Origin: Actinomycetes bacterium | Lineage (GTDB): Bacteria; Actinomycetota; Acidimicrobiia; Acidimicrobiales; RAAP-2 | DNA length: 36,655 nucleotides | Direction of reading: 5' to 3' | Assembly (NCBI GenBank): GCA_021777285.1 | Contig: JAJYDR010000010.1 | Span: 1 to 36,655, forward strand | Shown here: one piece after another, positions 24,208 to 31,848 of the stretch | Numbering within the stretch: position 1 is the stretch's first letter | Layout: each line of letters opens with the position of its first letter | Made by a program: the position numbers and the translations under genes | Notes under the pieces: model-generated | What the model was told of the DNA's origin: nothing | Database searches by the model: none | Seen by the model: only the letters and a program-made list of their open reading frames with translations

Positions 24208-25539
24208 ATGAACCAATGTCAAGCATTTCGACGCAATCCACGACAATTGTTTTTCGTGACCTCGAGCGCGACCATCTACCTCGGTCGCACTCCACACGGC
24301 GACGCAACGAGTGGCGACGAACGTTCGACGTTGGTGATCGGTCCGAGTCGCAGTGGCAAGACGTCATCACTCATCATTCCGAACCTCTTGCTTTCGACGC
24401 GCACCGTCGTCGTCACGTCGACCAAGCCCGACGTGTTGAACGCGATGGCCAACCGTCGTAGTGACGGCGCGACGTTGCTCTTTGACCCATCGGGCACCGT
24501 GCCAACGCCTCGTGGCGTAACGCGCATCGGGTACTCACCGGTCAACCAATCCAACGAGTGGGACGGTGCGGTGCTCGCGACGCGCTCCCTCGTCGACGTC
24601 GCGAGACGATCGCACAGTGAGCGCAGCGACGACCACTGGACGGAGCGCGCTTTCTCCCTGGTCGCTCCCCTTATTCACGCAACCGCGCTGCGCGGTGAAT
24701 CGCTCGGCCAACTGGCGACGGTGATCGATCAACGCCACGGTGCTGACGCACTCGACACGCTGCGCGAGCGTTACGGCGATGGGCATCCCTCCGTTGCGCT
24801 GCTCCAGGGAATCATGGAGACCGACGAGCGAGAGCGATCGGGAATCTGGTCCACGGCGTCAGGGCTGTTCGCCGGCATGCGAACCGATGCGGCACGAGCC
24901 GCCGCTCGAGGTGCCCCGCTCGACGTCGACGAGTTCCTTCGTGCGCCCCATCAGTTGCACATCGTCGCACCGAGTCGCTATCAAGCAGTGTCCACGCCGC
25001 TCATCGTTGGAATGATCGAACACATCGTCCACGCAACCTACGATCGACATGCCGACGGCGCGGCGCTGCTCTTGGCGCTCGACGAGTTGGCGAACGTCGC
25101 ACCGCTGCCACGACTCGCGAGCATCGTCTCCGAAGGAGGCGGACAAGGCGTCTTGACGCTCGCGTGCCTCCAAGACTTGAGCCAGGCCCGCGCCCGATGG
25201 GGGCCGATCGCCGATGGATTTCTTTCGCTCTTCCCGACGACCGTCGTCTTGCCCGGCGTCGCTGATCGGCAGACCCTCGAACTGCTACAGCGACTGGCGG
25301 GCCGATCCCTCGTGCCCACGACGTCCATCCACCGCGGTCGTCGCCGTAGTGCCACGTACGCGACGAGCTGGGTCGAGCGCGACCGCGCCACCATCGGTGA
25401 CTTGGCCACTGGTCGGCCCGGCTGGGCGCTCGGCATCGACAGCGACAACTCGATGCGTTGGATTGCCCTGACGCCGGCTCACCACTCCGAGCGGTTTCGT
25501 GACTCGCGCAGTCGCGAGACCCCAGCGCGCTCGAGATAG
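24208..25539 (+). CDS. VirD4/TraG-like type IV coupling ATPase
   Basis: ATPase of 443 residues related to conjugative coupling proteins that hand relaxase-DNA complexes to a type IV secretion channel. Walker A is GPSRSGKT (45-52), preceded by the family-typical IYLGRTP segment (23-28) and followed by STKPDVLNA. Walker B is [14 protein letters not shown] (289-302), and the coupling-protein motif [13 protein letters not shown] lies at 321-333. The C-terminal part ([14 protein letters not shown]) also fits TraG. No N-terminal membrane helices are evident, unlike canonical VirD4, and no other secretion genes are near. An alternative start is GTG at 24256, 8 nt after GACAAT. The 3' end overlaps the converging relaxase gene by 61 bp. 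Confidence 0.85.
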   Translation: MNQCQAFRRNPRQLFFVTSSATIYLGRTPHGDATSGDERSTLVIGPSRSGKTSSLIIPNLLLSTRTVVVTSTKPDVLNAMANRRSDGATLLFDPSGTVPTPRGVTRIGYSPVNQSNEWDGAVLATRSLVDVARRSHSERSDDHWTERAFSLVAPLIHATALRGESLGQLATVIDQRHGADALDTLRERYGDGHPSVALLQGIMETDERERSGIWSTASGLFAGMRTDAARAAARGAPLDVDEFLRAPHQLHIVAPSRYQAVSTPLIVGMIEHIVHATYDRHADGAALLLALDELANVAPLPRLASIVSEGGGQGVLTLACLQDLSQARARWGPIADGFLSLFPTTVVLPGVADRQTLELLQRLAGRSLVPTTSIHRGRRRSATYATSWVERDRATIGDLATGRPGWALGIDSDNSMRWIALTPAHHSERFRDSRSRETPARSR

Positions 25540-26561
25540 CGGTCGTCGATGACCACGTCCCGAGCGCCACGCGCGAGCTCCTGACTGAGTTCGGGCGCGA
25601 GCCGGCGCGCCTGGACGAGGCGAAGGGGCCGTTCGTCGACGCCGCGCGCGACTCGCAGATGGGGGTGCAGCTCGTCGATCGCGGCGTGCACCGCCGGCGC
25701 CTCGGCCCCGAACGTCGACGCGTCCGCGTACGCCTTCACCAGGTCTCGACGGGTGATCCGCGACGCCCCTTCGAAGGCCGCGGCGTACCCGTGGGCATCG
25801 AATTCCCGCCGGGGCGGTTCCGCGGGCATGCTCATCGGCTCGAATCGATGCCGGTCGGCGCGCCACCGCGCTACCGCTTCGTCGCGGGTCCAGGCCGTCT
25901 TCGGGCCGCGCTCGTCGGCGTGGCCACCCCAGAGCGCGCGGTATCCCTCGTCCAAGCCCGTCACGACTTCGACGCCCGCGAAGCTGCGCCAGACACGGGC
26001 CGACGTGTGCTGATTGACCTCGAAGCGCAACGTCGACCGATAGATGGCGTCTGCCGCGGGCAGGTGTGCGAACAGCGAGCGCGAATCGGCGACCGTCGAC
26101 TCGTGCAGGGGTCGCGCACCGATGAGGACGTGGTCGTGCAGGTGCGGCTCGCCCGACCGGTTGATCCCGTGGGTGTACCCGACCACCCGGCTCCAGCTGG
26201 CCGCGCGCAAGTACTCGCCGCCGTCGGCGCGCTGTCGCACGACGAGTGCGCGATCCTCGAGATAGTCGATCGCGGCGAGGACTCCCGCCCGGTGCGCCGC
26301 GACCACACCCGGCGCGCACGCCTCGTCGATGGCGACGAGGATGGACAGCGGTCGAGGAGCCGCCACGACGACGTCGTAGCCGACGACGCTGGCCCGCGCG
26401 GTCGTCTGGAGCACGGTGGCGACATCGGCGCTCGATTCGGCGTCGCCGGTACCGCGAAGCCACCAGCCCGCCTCGCCCCGTCGCAGGCCGGCGATCTCGT
26501 CCCCTCGATCCTGGGTTAGGTAGTCGACGTCGGTGGACCGGCGAACGAAGACGTGAATCAA
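25479..26561 (-). CDS. Stand-alone MobF/TrwC-type relaxase domain protein
   Basis: HUH endonuclease of 360 residues resembling the relaxase domain of TrwC/TraI, which nicks DNA at a transfer origin and stays bound through tyrosine. The metal-binding histidines H131, H142 and H144 in THGINRSGEPHLHDH have exactly the H-x10-H-x-H spacing of TrwC. A preceding YDVVVAAPRPLSILVAI block matches the MobF core strand. The N terminus offers one candidate tyrosine, Y14 (DVDYLTQD), rather than the usual pairs. No helicase domain follows, although MobF relaxases are normally about 900 residues or more. TTG at 26561 is chosen because GGAGG lies 6 nt upstream and just clears the WYL gene, 29 nt away. It is probably co-transcribed with that regulator. 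Confidence 0.85.
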   Translation of the reverse strand: MIHVFVRRSTDVDYLTQDRGDEIAGLRRGEAGWWLRGTGDAESSADVATVLQTTARASVVGYDVVVAAPRPLSILVAIDEACAPGVVAAHRAGVLAAIDYLEDRALVVRQRADGGEYLRAASWSRVVGYTHGINRSGEPHLHDHVLIGARPLHESTVADSRSLFAHLPAADAIYRSTLRFEVNQHTSARVWRSFAGVEVVTGLDEGYRALWGGHADERGPKTAWTRDEAVARWRADRHRFEPMSMPAEPPRREFDAHGYAAAFEGASRITRRDLVKAYADASTFGAEAPAVHAAIDELHPHLRVARGVDERPLRLVQARRLAPELSQELARGARDVVIDDRYLERAGVSRLRESRNRSEW

Positions 26562-26567
26562 CGTGGA

Positions 26568-26572
26568 CCTCC
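26568..26572 (-). promoter_or_regulatory. Ribosome binding site deciding the relaxase TTG start
   Basis: On the minus strand GGAGG lies 6 nt before TTG at 26561. The open frame continues upstream to 26786, but that part is Arg/Pro-rich shadow sequence over the end of the WYL gene. Confidence 0.7.
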
Positions 26573-26590
26573 GCGGCCCAACGGTCGTCG

Positions 26591-28525
26591 CTACAGCGCG
26601 GCTCGGATCTGTCGCGCGAGGGCGCGGCCGGCGTCGGCGAATTCGGGCGTCGCGACGACGGCGCCCGGACCGGCCTGGACCATCAGGTGGTCGAGGAACG
26701 AACGGTCCGCTACGCGGAATCGGACCGCGTGGCGCCCGTCGCCGAGGGCACGCCACTGGGCGTTCGGCAGGGGTTCGAAGATCCATCGAGACGACGCCTC
26801 GACCACGACCACGACGTCACTGCCGGACTCGCCCACCGCGGTCAGCCAGTTCGACACGGGATCGGCCACGCGTGGCTCGTCCGCGGGCGACTTGGCCACG
26901 ACGTCATTGATCCGGTCGACGCGGAATGTCCGCCACGCGTCTCGGGTCAGACAGAACGCCCGAACGTACGAATGGCCGTTCAGAACCCGGATCTCGCGCG
27001 GTTCGATGGTGCGCTCCTGGGACTCCTCGGCCGTCGCGGGGGTGTAGTGGATCTTGATCCGCTCGCCCGACTCGATGGCTGAGCGCACGACGTCGAGCAG
27101 TTGCTCGGACACCGTGTTCTCGACGCGCACCTGCGAGCCGATGACGGACTCGATCTTGTCGATGGCGGCGTGCACCTCGGGGGCGTCGTAGATGCGCGAG
27201 GCCTCGCGCAGTGCGATGTTCAGTTCGAACAGTTCGCGCCAGGTCAGGGTCGCCAAGTCGGTGGCGTCGGTGTCGCCGCCGTACTCGGCCCGATACAGCG
27301 AATCGTCCTCGGCCTCGTGCTCCCAGTCGTCGCACTCTTTGATCACGTGGGCGGGAAAGCCGTAGCGACCGTGCATTGGTTCGAACGACACCAGTCGGTC
27401 CATCACGTGGCGCACGACGTCCGCCGAGAGGTCGAAGCGACGAGCCAATTCGCTGATGCGTAGTCCGTCACCGCTGAGGTGGACCGCGTGCAGCAGTTGC
27501 AGGGCCTGGCCCAGTGCGTCGGTCGTCGTCACCGGGTCGAATCGCACCCCGTCCATCGCGGGTACGGCGCCCCGATTCACACCACCGAGCCAGGCAGCGA
27601 GTTCGGTCTTGAGGATCTTCGGGCTCACCAGGCGCACGCGCGCACCGGCGTTCACGACGAAGCGCAGCGCCTCGCGCAGGTTGTCAAAGGACAACCCGAC
27701 CTCGCGCAGCCCGCCCTTCTTGGCGGCGGCGACGGCGCTGGGGTACTCGCGGGTGAGCAGCGTGGCGTAGTCCGCGGTGGTCTCGACGACCACGTCCACC
27801 GGTTTGAGCGTGCGTGCGTACTCCGGTCGCCACGCGGCCGCGATGGCGCGAATCGCCTCGTCGGACTCGAACGTCTCGGCGCGCACCACGGGCATCGACG
27901 TGATTCGCGTCATTCGGTAGCCCTTGACTTCCGCGGTGCCGCGGACCCGGGCCACCAGGTAGGTGGCGCCATTGATCACGCGCACGGCGAGCGGTTCGAC
28001 GACGCGCAACTTGTTGGCCGATGACTGGTAGTCGAAGGCCAGGACGCGGCCCAGGCGCAGGGCTCGCAAGACGGGGTTGAAATAGTTCGAGAACTCGAGC
28101 CCATTGTCGGGCGCCGGGCCCTCGTCGAAGAGGCTGAACGCGCCGGAACGCCCGAATCCGCAGAGACGCAGGGCCAAGCCGACGACACGCTGCTCGGCCT
28201 CGCTCAGTGCGAGCGGCGGCGCGTACATCGCGTCGGCGTCCACCCAGTACCCGACGCTGCCGTCGCCCAAGACCACCGTCTCGATCTGCATGCCCAGCTC
28301 GCGGATCTTCGCCTTGTCGCGTTCGAACTTCTGTCGGGTCGCGACCTCGCCGCCCTGATACGCGCGGACCTTGCGCGGGCCACTCGCCTTGACCGGGTAC
28401 TCGTCGATCAGGAGCTCGGCGACGATCGTCTCTTGGGTGAGGGGCCGCTGCGGGGTCGCGCTCTGCAAGAGCAGGGCGAGCGCCACGAGCCGCTCGCGGC
28501 TCTCTTCGACGGTGTTGCGGATCAT
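26591..28525 (-). CDS. Fused double WYL-domain transcriptional regulator, PafBC-like
   Basis: Regulator of 644 residues built from two tandem wHTH-WYL units, as in naturally fused PafBC proteins, which activate the actinobacterial DNA-damage response. Unit 1 (about 1-320) starts with a winged-helix region (RNTVEESRERLVALALLLQ), followed by FERDKAKIRELGMQIETV and a WYL domain (VLAFDYQSS, GYRMTRITSM). Unit 2 (about 330-644) has ISELARRFDLSADVVRHVMDRL and a second WYL domain (RIKIHYTPATAEES, WRTFRVDRINDVV). ATG at 28525 has GAGGGG 6 nt upstream and is preferred to TTG at 28549. It lies 43 nt after moaC and 29 nt before the relaxase, not beside a Pup-proteasome locus. It might equally regulate the neighbouring relaxase. 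Confidence 0.85.
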   Translation of the reverse strand: MIRNTVEESRERLVALALLLQSATPQRPLTQETIVAELLIDEYPVKASGPRKVRAYQGGEVATRQKFERDKAKIRELGMQIETVVLGDGSVGYWVDADAMYAPPLALSEAEQRVVGLALRLCGFGRSGAFSLFDEGPAPDNGLEFSNYFNPVLRALRLGRVLAFDYQSSANKLRVVEPLAVRVINGATYLVARVRGTAEVKGYRMTRITSMPVVRAETFESDEAIRAIAAAWRPEYARTLKPVDVVVETTADYATLLTREYPSAVAAAKKGGLREVGLSFDNLREALRFVVNAGARVRLVSPKILKTELAAWLGGVNRGAVPAMDGVRFDPVTTTDALGQALQLLHAVHLSGDGLRISELARRFDLSADVVRHVMDRLVSFEPMHGRYGFPAHVIKECDDWEHEAEDDSLYRAEYGGDTDATDLATLTWRELFELNIALREASRIYDAPEVHAAIDKIESVIGSQVRVENTVSEQLLDVVRSAIESGERIKIHYTPATAEESQERTIEPREIRVLNGHSYVRAFCLTRDAWRTFRVDRINDVVAKSPADEPRVADPVSNWLTAVGESGSDVVVVVEASSRWIFEPLPNAQWRALGDGRHAVRFRVADRSFLDHLMVQAGPGAVVATPEFADAGRALARQIRAAL

Positions 28526-28568
28526 TAGCAGCCCCTCGAGCGCAGCCAACAGCCGACGGCGGCGCCCG

Positions 28569-29063
28569 TCACGACCGAGACGGCTCGTCGTCGCGGCGCC
28601 AGACGCCGGCTCGACCGCCTGATTTCTCCCACAGGGCCACGGCCTCGATGGTCATCGTCCGGTCGATGGACTTGCACATGTCATAGACCGTCAGCGCCGC
28701 AACGGTGACGGCGGCCAGGGCCTCCATCTCCACGCCCGTCCGATCGATGGTGTCGACGCTCGCCTCGACGTCGATGTGCGCATCGGCAATCGTGAAATTG
28801 ACGTAGACGTTGCCGACGAGCACCGGATGGCACATCGGCAGCAGGGACGCGGCTTGCTTGGCGGCCTGGATCCCCGCGACCCGCGCCGTGGCCAAGACGT
28901 CGCCCTTGTTAACGGTGTTCGCGGCCACCGCCGAGGTGGTCGTCGCCAGCATGTTGATGCGACAGCGCGCCAGCGCGCGCCTCGCCATCACCTCGGTGGG
29001 CCCGATTTCGCGCGGGAAGGTGCCGTCGTGGGGTGTTCGTCGGAGTTGGTGGAAGTCGTCCAC
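28569..29063 (-). CDS. moaC: Cyclic pyranopterin monophosphate synthase (molybdenum cofactor synthesis)
   Basis: Enzyme of 164 residues that, after MoaA, forms cyclic pyranopterin monophosphate in molybdenum cofactor synthesis. Core motifs are present: NKGDVLATARVAGIQAAK, LLPMCHPV, and GVEMEALAAVTVAALTVYDMCKSIDR with the catalytic Asp/Lys pair, ending KSGG. The N-terminal strand is a little divergent from the usual MVDVSxKxxTxRxA pattern. GTG at 29063 follows TAGCAT by 6 nt. It is the first gene of a minus-strand group with the WYL regulator and relaxase. No other moa gene is in the window. Confidence 0.95.
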   Translation of the reverse strand: MDDFHQLRRTPHDGTFPREIGPTEVMARRALARCRINMLATTTSAVAANTVNKGDVLATARVAGIQAAKQAASLLPMCHPVLVGNVYVNFTIADAHIDVEASVDTIDRTGVEMEALAAVTVAALTVYDMCKSIDRTMTIEAVALWEKSGGRAGVWRRDDEPSRS

Positions 29064-29069
29064 GGCGCA

Positions 29070-29075
29070 ATGCTA
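29070..29075 (-). promoter_or_regulatory. -10 box of a likely leaderless promoter for moaC
   Basis: On the minus strand TAGCAT ends 6 nt before GTG at 29063. It probably drives moaC, the WYL regulator and the relaxase. Confidence 0.5.
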
Positions 29076-29108
29076 CTGAGCCACGGCCGGGACTCGCGAC
29101 GCCCCCGG

Positions 29109-29114
29109 TAGACT
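29109..29114 (+). promoter_or_regulatory. -10 box for the FmdB-like gene
   Basis: TAGACT lies 34 nt before ATG at 29149, leaving a leader of about 28 nt that contains a GGGAG ribosome binding site (29134-29138, in ctgcgggagt). This gene is therefore leadered, unlike its divergent neighbour moaC. Confidence 0.4.
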
Positions 29115-29148
29115 GGCTCGGTTATCTCGTCTGCGGGAGTACCGACGT

Positions 29149-29364
29149 ATGCCAACCTACGAATACGAGTGTCAAGCGTGTCACGAACGGGTCGAGGCCG
29201 TGCAGCGCTTCTCCGATCCGGCACTCACGACCTGTGAGATCTGTGGCGGCGAATTGCGCAAAGTCTTCTCGGCCGTGGGCATCGTCTTCAAGGGCAGCGG
29301 CTTCTACAAGAACGACAGCCGTTCGAGTACGGCCAAGCCAGCGCCCGCGGCGAGCTCCGACTAA
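29149..29364 (+). CDS. FmdB-family zinc-ribbon regulatory protein
   Basis: Small protein of 71 residues. The FmdB/CxxC_CxxC_SSSS zinc ribbon starts MPTYEYEC and binds zinc through C8, C11, C29 and C32. It continues LRKVFSAVGIVFKGSGFYKND, which is the family pattern, and ends in a Ser/Ala/Pro-rich tail. FmdB was named as a putative regulator of formamidase expression, but the function of most members is unknown. The start is clear from homology and the GGGAG site. It is divergent from moaC and 122 nt upstream of dxs. Confidence 0.93.
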   Translation: MPTYEYECQACHERVEAVQRFSDPALTTCEICGGELRKVFSAVGIVFKGSGFYKNDSRSSTAKPAPAASSD

Positions 29365-29367
29365 CGA

Positions 29368-29387
29368 GCCCCGTTTCCACCCGGGGC
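29368..29387 (+). terminator. Possible weak terminator after the FmdB-like gene
   Basis: GCCCCG (29368-29373) pairs with CGGGGC (29382-29387) around an 8-nt loop, 4 nt past the stop codon. The arms extend by two more pairs beyond one mismatch. No T-run follows. Confidence 0.35.
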
Positions 29388-29474
29388 GCGATAATGGGCC
29401 ACTCGAGGGCTACCGAGACCCCGGTGCGGCCCGCTAACGGGTCGGTCGGTCGGTTTTGACGACGTACCGGCCGG

Positions 29475-29480
29475 TAGTCT
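29475..29480 (+). promoter_or_regulatory. -10 box of a likely leaderless promoter for dxs
   Basis: TAGTCT ends 6 nt before GTG at 29487. A TTGACG lies at 29456-29461, only 13 nt upstream of the box, which is too close for a standard -35. Confidence 0.5.
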
Positions 29481-29486
29481 GACTGG

Positions 29487-31412
29487 GTGATACTTCCGTC
29501 GATCGAGAGCCCGGCTGACCTGAAGGGCCTCTCCTACGACGAGTTGTACGAGCTGAGCGGCGAGATTCGAAACTTCATCATCGAGACGGTGACGACGACG
29601 GGCGGACACCTCGGCTCGAACCTCGGCGTGGTCGAACTGACGATCGCACTGCACCGCGTCTTTAACTCGCCCAACGACATCTTGCTCTGGGACACGGGTC
29701 ACCAGGCCTACGTGCACAAGCTGCTGACCGGGCGACGCTACGGGTTCAAGCACCTACGCCAGCGTGACGGACTGTCGGGCTACCCGAATCGTTCCGAGAG
29801 CCCGCACGACTGGATCGAGTCGTCGCACGCCTCGACCGCCCTCTCCTACGCGCACGGTCTCTCGGTCGCCATGGAGCAGCGCAAGGAGCTCGTCGGCCAC
29901 GGCGGCACGCGCCACATCGTCGCGGTCGTTGGCGACGGCTCCCTGACCGGTGGCATGGCCTACGAGGCGCTGAACAACCTCGGCCACTCCAACCAGCGCG
30001 TCGTGATCATCTTCAACGACAACGGCCGCAGCTACGCGCCCACGATCTCCAAGCTGTCCGAGTCACTGACCAACTTGCGCCTCAACCGGACCTACCTGAC
30101 GATGCGCGAACGGTTGCGCCGGCTCGTCCCCCACCTGCCACGGGTCGGCAAGGCGGCGTACCGGGGGATCGACGGCTTCACCTCGGTTGTCCGTGAGTTC
30201 GTGACCCCCCACACCTTCTTCGAAAACCTCGGCGTCCGCTACGTCGGGCCGATCGACGGGCACAATATCGAGGCTCTCGAGGCCACGATCCGTAGCGCCG
30301 CGACCTGGGACGGCCCGATCCTCGTGCACGTCATGACCCAGAAGGGTCGAGGCTACGAACCGGCAGTCTCCGACGACCTGCGGATGCACGACTTCAAGTT
30401 GCCCCCACGCCTCAACGACGAGGAGGTGCCACCGCAGTCCTTCACCGAGGCCTTCAGCAACGCGCTCGTAACCCTCGCGGGCGTCGATGACCGCATCGTC
30501 GCCATCACCGCCGCGATGGCCGGTCCGACCGGCCTCATGCAGTTCCAAGAGCGCTTCCCCGATCGATTCTTCGACGTCGGTATCGCCGAGCAGCACGCGG
30601 TCACCGCGGCGGCCGGTATGGCAATGGGCGGACTCAAGCCCGTGGTGGCCGTGTACTCGACGTTCTTCAGCCGCGCCTTCGACCAGGCGCACCTCGACGT
30701 CGGTCTGTTGAACCTGCCCGTCGTCTTCGTCTTTGACCGCGCGGGGATCACCGGCGACGACGGCCCGAGCCACCACGGGCTGCTCGACATGGCGCTCTGC
30801 CTCGCCATCCCCAACGTGACGATCTTCGCGCCCTCGAGCGCCGAAGAGGTGCCCGGCATGCTCGCGACCGCGCTCTCGATGTCAACGCCAACGGCCCTGC
30901 GCTTTCCCAAGACCCTGCCCCAGCCCTTCGACGGCGCCATCGGCAGCGGCCTCAACGCGCGCGAGGTCCTTCGCGGCGACGGGTCGCTCTGCGTGCTCGC
31001 CGTGGGCAAGATGGCGCCCAGCGCCCTGGCGGCGATCGCCGCGATGGGCTCGAACCGCGGCCGCGTGACCCTCTACGACGTGCGGGTCCTGCCCCCGGAC
31101 CGGGCGATGATCGCCGACGCGCTCACCCACGAGCGCATCATCACCGTCGAAGACGGCACGCGCCACGGTGGGGCCGGCACCTTGATGGTCGCCGCCGTGC
31201 GTGACCGGGCCCAGGAGCTCGGCCAGGCATTCCCCACGACGAGGATTCTCGGCGTGCCGCGCGCGTTCCTCGAGCACCACCGTCCGGATCTCCTGCTCGC
31301 CGAGCTGGGACTCGACCCGGCCGGGCTCGCCGAAGCCTTCACGAGGATGCTCGACGACAAGCCCGAGTTCCCCCGGCCGCTGCCCGAAGCGCCGCACTCT
31401 TCGTACCTGTAA
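29487..31412 (+). CDS. dxs: 1-deoxy-D-xylulose-5-phosphate synthase
   Basis: Thiamine-diphosphate enzyme of 641 residues condensing pyruvate and glyceraldehyde 3-phosphate, the entry step of the MEP isoprenoid pathway. Motifs: GHLGSNLGVVELT (40-52), DTGHQAYVHKLLTGR (69-83), the metal/TPP motif GDGSLTGGMAYEALNN (149-164), the catalytic Glu-His in DVGIAEQHAVTAAAGMA, and DRAGITGDDGPSHHG, a signature that separates DXS from transketolase. Full length for the family. GTG at 29487 is set by the TAGTCT box. msrB follows 33 nt downstream on the same strand with its own promoter-like box. Confidence 0.97.
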   Translation: MILPSIESPADLKGLSYDELYELSGEIRNFIIETVTTTGGHLGSNLGVVELTIALHRVFNSPNDILLWDTGHQAYVHKLLTGRRYGFKHLRQRDGLSGYPNRSESPHDWIESSHASTALSYAHGLSVAMEQRKELVGHGGTRHIVAVVGDGSLTGGMAYEALNNLGHSNQRVVIIFNDNGRSYAPTISKLSESLTNLRLNRTYLTMRERLRRLVPHLPRVGKAAYRGIDGFTSVVREFVTPHTFFENLGVRYVGPIDGHNIEALEATIRSAATWDGPILVHVMTQKGRGYEPAVSDDLRMHDFKLPPRLNDEEVPPQSFTEAFSNALVTLAGVDDRIVAITAAMAGPTGLMQFQERFPDRFFDVGIAEQHAVTAAAGMAMGGLKPVVAVYSTFFSRAFDQAHLDVGLLNLPVVFVFDRAGITGDDGPSHHGLLDMALCLAIPNVTIFAPSSAEEVPGMLATALSMSTPTALRFPKTLPQPFDGAIGSGLNAREVLRGDGSLCVLAVGKMAPSALAAIAAMGSNRGRVTLYDVRVLPPDRAMIADALTHERIITVEDGTRHGGAGTLMVAAVRDRAQELGQAFPTTRILGVPRAFLEHHRPDLLLAELGLDPAGLAEAFTRMLDDKPEFPRPLPEAPHSSYL

Positions 31413-31432
31413 CCGCCGCCGCGGTCCCCGGG

Positions 31433-31438
31433 TACCCT
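31433..31438 (+). promoter_or_regulatory. -10 box of a likely leaderless promoter for msrB
   Basis: TACCCT lies 7 nt before ATG at 31446. No ribosome binding site is seen. Confidence 0.4.
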
Positions 31439-31445
31439 GAGACCC

Positions 31446-31844
31446 ATGTCGAATCTCGTGAACCGTTCCGACGCCGAGTGGCGGGCCCTGCTCGACCCCG
31501 AGCGCTACGCCGTGCTGCGCGAAGCCGCAACCGAGCCACCCTTCACCGGGTCGCTGCTCAACGTGGACGACGCCGGCGTCTTCACCTGCGGGGGCTGCGG
31601 GCAACGGCTCTTCACGTCGGACCAGAAATTCGACTCACACTGCGGCTGGCCGAGCTTTGCCGCCTGCGAGCCGGGCACGATCGTCGAACGACCCGACCAC
31701 TCGCTCGGACGGGTCCGCACCGAAATCCTCTGTAGCGCGTGCGGCGGACACCTGGGCCACGTCTTTGACGACGGCCCGACCCCGACCGGCCTCCGCTATT
31801 GCGTGAACTCGCTCGCCATCGACTTCGATCCCGCGAGCGAGTGA
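31446..31844 (+). CDS. msrB: Peptide-methionine (R)-S-oxide reductase
   Basis: Repairs oxidised methionine (R-sulfoxide) in proteins using thioredoxin; 132 residues, the usual size. Zinc-binding CxxC pairs are C48/C51 and C96/C99. The catalytic cysteine is C119 in GLRYCVNSLAI. The FDSHCGWPSF and GHLGHVFDDGP blocks are standard for MsrB; C66 is a candidate resolving cysteine. It is a stand-alone MsrB, not fused to MsrA. It ends 4 nt from the stop of the converging ftsX, leaving no room for a dedicated terminator. Confidence 0.97.
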   Translation: MSNLVNRSDAEWRALLDPERYAVLREAATEPPFTGSLLNVDDAGVFTCGGCGQRLFTSDQKFDSHCGWPSFAACEPGTIVERPDHSLGRVRTEILCSACGGHLGHVFDDGPTPTGLRYCVNSLAIDFDPASE

Positions 31845-31848
31845 CCCA

